A stretch of 64,000 nucleotides of DNA, from the NCBI GenBank assembly GCA_021166775.1, contig JAJPEQ010000006.1, forward strand, positions 186,001 through 250,000. Reading direction: 5' to 3'. The position numbers were made by a program, and so were the translations under genes. This document shows, in pieces, positions 60,277 through 64,000 of this stretch; the first letter of the stretch is position 1, and every line of letters begins with the position of its first letter. This DNA is from Comamonas sp. GTDB lineage: Bacteria > Pseudomonadota > Gammaproteobacteria > Burkholderiales > Burkholderiaceae_C. Under the pieces are notes generated by a model. The model had not been told where the DNA came from and searched no databases. It worked only from the letters and a program-made list of their open reading frames with translations.

Positions 60277-63200
60277 TGCGACGCTTTCTGCTGCGCTGGC
60301 TCCCGATCGGCGGCTTGCTCGCGGGCCTGCTGCTCGCGGCTGCGGCCGCCAGCCTGTGGGTGTGGAGCGGCAGTGAAGGCTCGCTGGCCACGGCGCTGCG
60401 CTGGGCTGGCGCCTACCAGCGGCTCATGGCCGAACAGGTCAGCGGGTCGCTGCGCCACGGCGGCCGCGTCGCCAGGCTGGCGTGGGAGCGCGGCGGCCTG
60501 ACAGTGCAGGCCAGTGAACTTGAGCTGCGCTGGCGCGCGCGCGACCTGTTCCATGGGCGCCTGGTCATCGAACACCTGAGGGTGCGCAGCCTGCGGATCG
60601 ACGATCAGAGCACCACGAGCAGTCCGCCGCCCACCACCCTCGCCTTGCCGCTGGCGGTGCAGCTGCAAGAACTGCGCATCGGCGCGCTGCGCAGCTCGGC
60701 GGCGGGCGAGCAGACCGTGCGGGACATTCAGGCGCACTATGCCTTCGATGGCCGCCACCACGAACTGGTCATCGAGCATCTCGGCGTTCAAGGGGGCGAC
60801 TTTCATGCGCAGCTTCGTCTGCCTGCGCAGGCGCCACTCACGCTCACGGCCACGCTGGGCGGCACGCTCGCGCCCGAACTGCCCTCGGCCGCGGCGGCGC
60901 TGCCGCTCACGCTGCAGGCGACACTGGACGGCCCGCTCGAACAACTGCAGCTGCAGGCCGAAGTGCGCTCAGCCAAGGCCGATCCGCCTGCACCCTCACC
61001 CCAGGCACGCCTCACGGCGCGCCTGCTTCCCTGGGCCGCGCAGCCCCTGTCCGAGGCCGAAGGGACGCTGCAGGCACTGGATCTGGCCCGCCTGTGGACC
61101 GCGGCCCCGCACACCCGCCTCAGCGGTGATTTCAAGCTCAGCCCGCAACCCGCATCCACCAAGGACTTCAGACTCCACGCCGATCTGACGAATGCCGAGC
61201 CCGGCCCCTGGGATCGCCAGCAACTGCCCGTGCAGGCCCTGCAGGCCGACGTGCTCTGGCAACCGGGCAGCGCCACGGTACGCATGCTGCAGGCGCGCAT
61301 CGCAGGCGGGCGTCTGCACGCCGAGGGCGACTGGTGCGCCTGCACCGACGCGGTCGACGCCGCAGGCTGGCACCTGCAGGCCCGGCTGGACGGCGTGGAC
61401 CCGGCCGCGCTGCACACGCGCTTCACCGCGCTGCCTCTGGACGGCCGTGTCAGCGCCAGCGGTGCGGGACAAGCCATCGCGTTTGAAGCCGCTCTCCAGG
61501 CGCGCCACGGCGCCGCGGCCCATCCCCGCTCATCGGGCGCGGCACCCAAGCTCAGCCTCCGACAACTGAACGCACACGGGCGATTCCATCCGGGCTGGCT
61601 GACCCTGGAGCAAGTGAAACTCACGAGCGACGATGCGCAGGCCAGCGGCCGCCTGCAACTGCGCTGGCACGAAGGCGCGATCATTGGCGGCGAAGCCGAC
61701 ATGAGGGCCCGCGCCCCGGGCATGACCGCGACGCTGCGCGGCGGCGTGCAAGAGCGCAGCGGCTCAGGCCTGGTGCAATGGCAGGTGACGGACGCGGCGT
61801 CGGCGCTGGCGTGGCTCAGCCGCCTCCCCGGCGTGGCCGCTGTGCTGCCCGCAGGCACCCATGCACGCGGGCAGGCACAGCTCTCGGCCCACTGGAGCGG
61901 TGGCTGGCGCCAGCCCGGGCTGCAGGCCGAGCTCACCAGCACCGGGCTGAACCTGGGCACGCAGCGCATGCAGGAGGTCCGGATCGACCAGGCACGCGTG
62001 CAAATCGAGGGCACGCTGGCGCAGGCGCGGCTCAGCTTGCGGGCCCAGGCGCACCAGGGCCAGCGCAAGGCCGATCTGGAGCTATCGGCCCAGGGCGGGT
62101 ACGGCGCGGCGGGCAAGCCGCAGCAGGCACGGCTCACGAGCCTCAGGCTCCAACTGACCGAGCCGCTGCTCGGCCCCGATCCGTGGCGGCTCGCACTGAC
62201 CGAGCCCGTGCTCCTGAGCTGGGCCAGCCCCGCAAGATCCGATTGGAACGTGGGCGCCGGAGCGCTGACCATCACCACCTATGCCGCGCCCGAGACGCGC
62301 GCCACGCTCCGCTGGGGCGCCCTCACGCACGCACGGGGACATTGGAGCAGCAGCGGCGAGCTCACCGGTCTGCCCATGCAATGGGCCATGCGTGTCTTGG
62401 GGACGGCGGCCCAGGCGCGGGGCCTGACCAGCGACGTGCTGCTGGGCGGTTCGTGGAACTTCGCGTTTTCCGACACCCTGCAGCTGAAGGCAAAGCTCGA
62501 GCGCACCAGCGGCGATCTGGCACTGCACGCCAGCGCAGGGGGCGACAAACCCCAGGCCCGCATCGCCGCCGGGCTGCAGCAAGCCCGCGCCACGCTCACG
62601 AGCGACGGCCGCGATATCGACCTGCAACTGCTCTGGGACAGCACCCACGCGGGCCGCCTCAGCGGCGAACTGCACTCGCCGCTGATGGCAACGAACGACG
62701 CCCAGGGGCAGCGGCACTGGTCCTGGCCCGACAACGCACCGCTCAGCGGGCAGCTGCGGGCACGCCTGCCTGAAATCGCGGCCTGGTCGGCGCTCGCGCC
62801 GCTGGGCTGGCGACTCAGCGGCTCGCTGGCGGTGGACGTGGCCGTCTCGGGCACACGCGCGGCGCCCCAACTGGCGGGTACTGCAACGGCCGATGACCTC
62901 GCGCTGCGCTCCATCATCGACGGCATCGAGCTGACCCAGGGCCGCTTGCACGCGCGCTTCGCGGACACCCGCCTCGTGATCGAGGAGCTGTCCCTGCGCG
63001 GCACGGGCAAGGATGGCGGGGCACTCCGAGCCAACGGCGAAGCGGGCTGGATCGACGGGCGGCTGCGTGCGCATCTGGCCGCGACACTCAACGGCCTGCG
63101 CACCAGCCTGCGCAGCGACCGGGACATCGCCGTCTCGGGCCAGCTGCAGGCCGAGCTGCAAGACAAGGCCCTGAACGCCAGCGGGCAGCTGCACATCGAT

Positions 63201-64000
63201 CATGCCCGGATCGAGTTGCCCGACGAAAGCCGCCCGACACTGGGCAGCGACGTCATCGTGCCAAGCAGCCACCCGCCGCCCGGCGATGCGGGCCAGGCGC
63301 GTGATTCAGCCGCCCCGGCGTCCTGGACCGCCCAAGTGGATGTGGGCATCGATCTGGGCGACGATTTTCGCGTGAGCGGCATGGGAGCGGACACGCTACT
63401 CACCGGCCAGCTGCGCCTGAGCGCCCGTGGGCCACTCACGCAGGCGCCGCAGCTCACGGGCCTGGTGCAGACGCGCCGCGGGCGCTTTCGCGCCTACGGG
63501 CAGGACCTGGACATCACGCGCGGATACATCCGCTTCACCGGCGAGATCGACAACCCGGCGCTCGACATCATCGCGCTGCGTCCCAACTTCGCCAGTGACC
63601 AGAAGGCGGGCGTACAGGTCAGCGGCAGCGCGCTGCTGCCCCGCATCCGCCTGTACTCCGACCCCGCGCTGCCCGACAGCCAGACACTCGCCTGGCTGCT
63701 GCTGGGCCATGCGGCACCCACCGACGGCGCCGAATCCGCCATGCTGCAATCGGCGGCGATCGCGCTGCTGGGCGGCAGGGAAGGCCGCAGCCTCGCCTCG
63801 CGCTTCGGGTTGGACGAACTGAGCGTGGCGCGCGGCGACAGCGGCGCCGTGGCCAACACCAGCATCACGCTGGGCAAACGCCTCTCCGAGCGCCTGTACG
63901 CCGCCTACGAGCACAGCCTGGCGGGCACGGGCAGCACCCTGCTCATCTTCTACGAGCTCTCGCGCCGATGGAGCCTGCGCGGGCAGGCGGGAGAGAACGC
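60276..64000 (+). CDS. tamB: TamB inner-membrane translocation/assembly protein (3' end outside window)
   Basis: More than 1241 codons are visible, running off the window. An N-terminal membrane anchor (RRFLLRWLPIGGLLAGLLLA) is followed by long beta-helical sequence and, near residue 1070, the DUF490/TamB C-terminal domain (TGLVQTRRGRFRAYGQDLDI, then RGYIRFTGEIDNPALDI). TamB spans the periplasm to support TamA. The ATG overlaps the tamA stop (TGATG). GC content and codon bias match its neighbours; no frameshift is seen. Confidence 0.94.
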   Translation, partial: MRRFLLRWLPIGGLLAGLLLAAAAASLWVWSGSEGSLATALRWAGAYQRLMAEQVSGSLRHGGRVARLAWERGGLTVQASELELRWRARDLFHGRLVIEHLRVRSLRIDDQSTTSSPPPTTLALPLAVQLQELRIGALRSSAAGEQTVRDIQAHYAFDGRHHELVIEHLGVQGGDFHAQLRLPAQAPLTLTATLGGTLAPELPSAAAALPLTLQATLDGPLEQLQLQAEVRSAKADPPAPSPQARLTARLLPWAAQPLSEAEGTLQALDLARLWTAAPHTRLSGDFKLSPQPASTKDFRLHADLTNAEPGPWDRQQLPVQALQADVLWQPGSATVRMLQARIAGGRLHAEGDWCACTDAVDAAGWHLQARLDGVDPAALHTRFTALPLDGRVSASGAGQAIAFEAALQARHGAAAHPRSSGAAPKLSLRQLNAHGRFHPGWLTLEQVKLTSDDAQASGRLQLRWHEGAIIGGEADMRARAPGMTATLRGGVQERSGSGLVQWQVTDAASALAWLSRLPGVAAVLPAGTHARGQAQLSAHWSGGWRQPGLQAELTSTGLNLGTQRMQEVRIDQARVQIEGTLAQARLSLRAQAHQGQRKADLELSAQGGYGAAGKPQQARLTSLRLQLTEPLLGPDPWRLALTEPVLLSWASPARSDWNVGAGALTITTYAAPETRATLRWGALTHARGHWSSSGELTGLPMQWAMRVLGTAAQARGLTSDVLLGGSWNFAFSDTLQLKAKLERTSGDLALHASAGGDKPQARIAAGLQQARATLTSDGRDIDLQLLWDSTHAGRLSGELHSPLMATNDAQGQRHWSWPDNAPLSGQLRARLPEIAAWSALAPLGWRLSGSLAVDVAVSGTRAAPQLAGTATADDLALRSIIDGIELTQGRLHARFADTRLVIEELSLRGTGKDGGALRANGEAGWIDGRLRAHLAATLNGLRTSLRSDRDIAVSGQLQAELQDKALNASGQLHIDHARIELPDESRPTLGSDVIVPSSHPPPGDAGQARDSAAPASWTAQVDVGIDLGDDFRVSGMGADTLLTGQLRLSARGPLTQAPQLTGLVQTRRGRFRAYGQDLDITRGYIRFTGEIDNPALDIIALRPNFASDQKAGVQVSGSALLPRIRLYSDPALPDSQTLAWLLLGHAAPTDGAESAMLQSAAIALLGGREGRSLASRFGLDELSVARGDSGAVANTSITLGKRLSERLYAAYEHSLAGTGSTLLIFYELSRRWSLRGQAGEN

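Overview
The window is an ordinary stretch of high-GC chromosome from a betaproteobacterium, most likely family Comamonadaceae (Burkholderiales; Acidovorax/Alicycliphilus/Diaphorobacter-like). The genus cannot be resolved by eye. This placement rests on gene order (rpsO-pnp-qor-tpiA-secG-tRNA-Leu-nuoA..N-DUF1178; the aa3 oxidase cluster with DUF2970, DUF2909 and a 37-codon small protein), on lineage-typical DUF families (DUF3619, DUF3106, DUF1841, DUF2970) and on a short dispersed repeat of a kind I recall from Comamonadaceae genomes. I see no phage, IS element, integrase, CRISPR array, toxin-antitoxin pair or rRNA operon.

Layout. 1-2.8 kb: end of a DUF3619 gene, DUF3106, RDD, dgkA and a LOG-family gene, all on +. 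2.8-12.9 kb: single-gene units, namely a P-II protein, a DUF482 acyltransferase-like gene, soluble pyrophosphatase divergent from a K+-independent membrane pyrophosphatase, a hemerythrin, aspartase, a DODA-type dioxygenase, an AMACR-like CoA enzyme and an orphan, divergent sulfate-binding-protein homologue. 13.0-33.3 kb: one long minus-strand block, rpsO-pnp-qor-tpiA-secG-tRNA-Leu(GAG)-nuoABCDEFGHIJKLMN-DUF1178, carrying the complete 14-subunit complex I. 33.5-38.4 kb: a small secreted protein, tRNA-Arg(ACG), a LytS-type-sensor/PAS/GGDEF/EAL protein, cutA and rpoH, the last preceded by a perfect CIRCE element. 38.4-47.4 kb (minus strand): the aa3 cytochrome c oxidase cluster ctaC-ctaD-small protein-ctaG-DUF2970-ctaE / SURF1-SCO-like-ctaA-ctaB-sco, with one opposite-strand DUF2909 gene. 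47.7-55.4 kb: methyltransferase, comF, trmL, MaoC, ParA-like, KefB/C-type antiporter, FAH-family, DUF1841 and cytochrome c4 genes. 55.5-58.4 kb: a MoxR ATPase-small membrane protein-GNAT-VWA unit. 58.4-64.0 kb: tamA and tamB, the latter cut by the window end.

How it fits together. The dominant theme is aerobic respiration: NADH entry (nuo), cytochrome c4 as electron carrier, aa3 oxidase with its heme A, CuA and CuB assembly factors, and a proton-pumping pyrophosphatase beside the soluble one. Other themes are RNA turnover (pnp/rpsO), heat shock (rpoH under probable HrcA control) and outer-membrane assembly (TamAB).

I did not find a convincing new multi-gene system. The most interesting leads are: six copies of a roughly 55-bp dispersed repeat lying at gene boundaries and inside coding sequence (one supplies the ribosome-binding site and first codons of tamA, one an in-frame insert in the DUF482 gene, one the sco signal peptide); a perfect CIRCE in front of rpoH; a sulfate-binding-protein paralogue whose ligand motifs are rewritten; and the compact MoxR/VWA operon with two uncharacterised partners.
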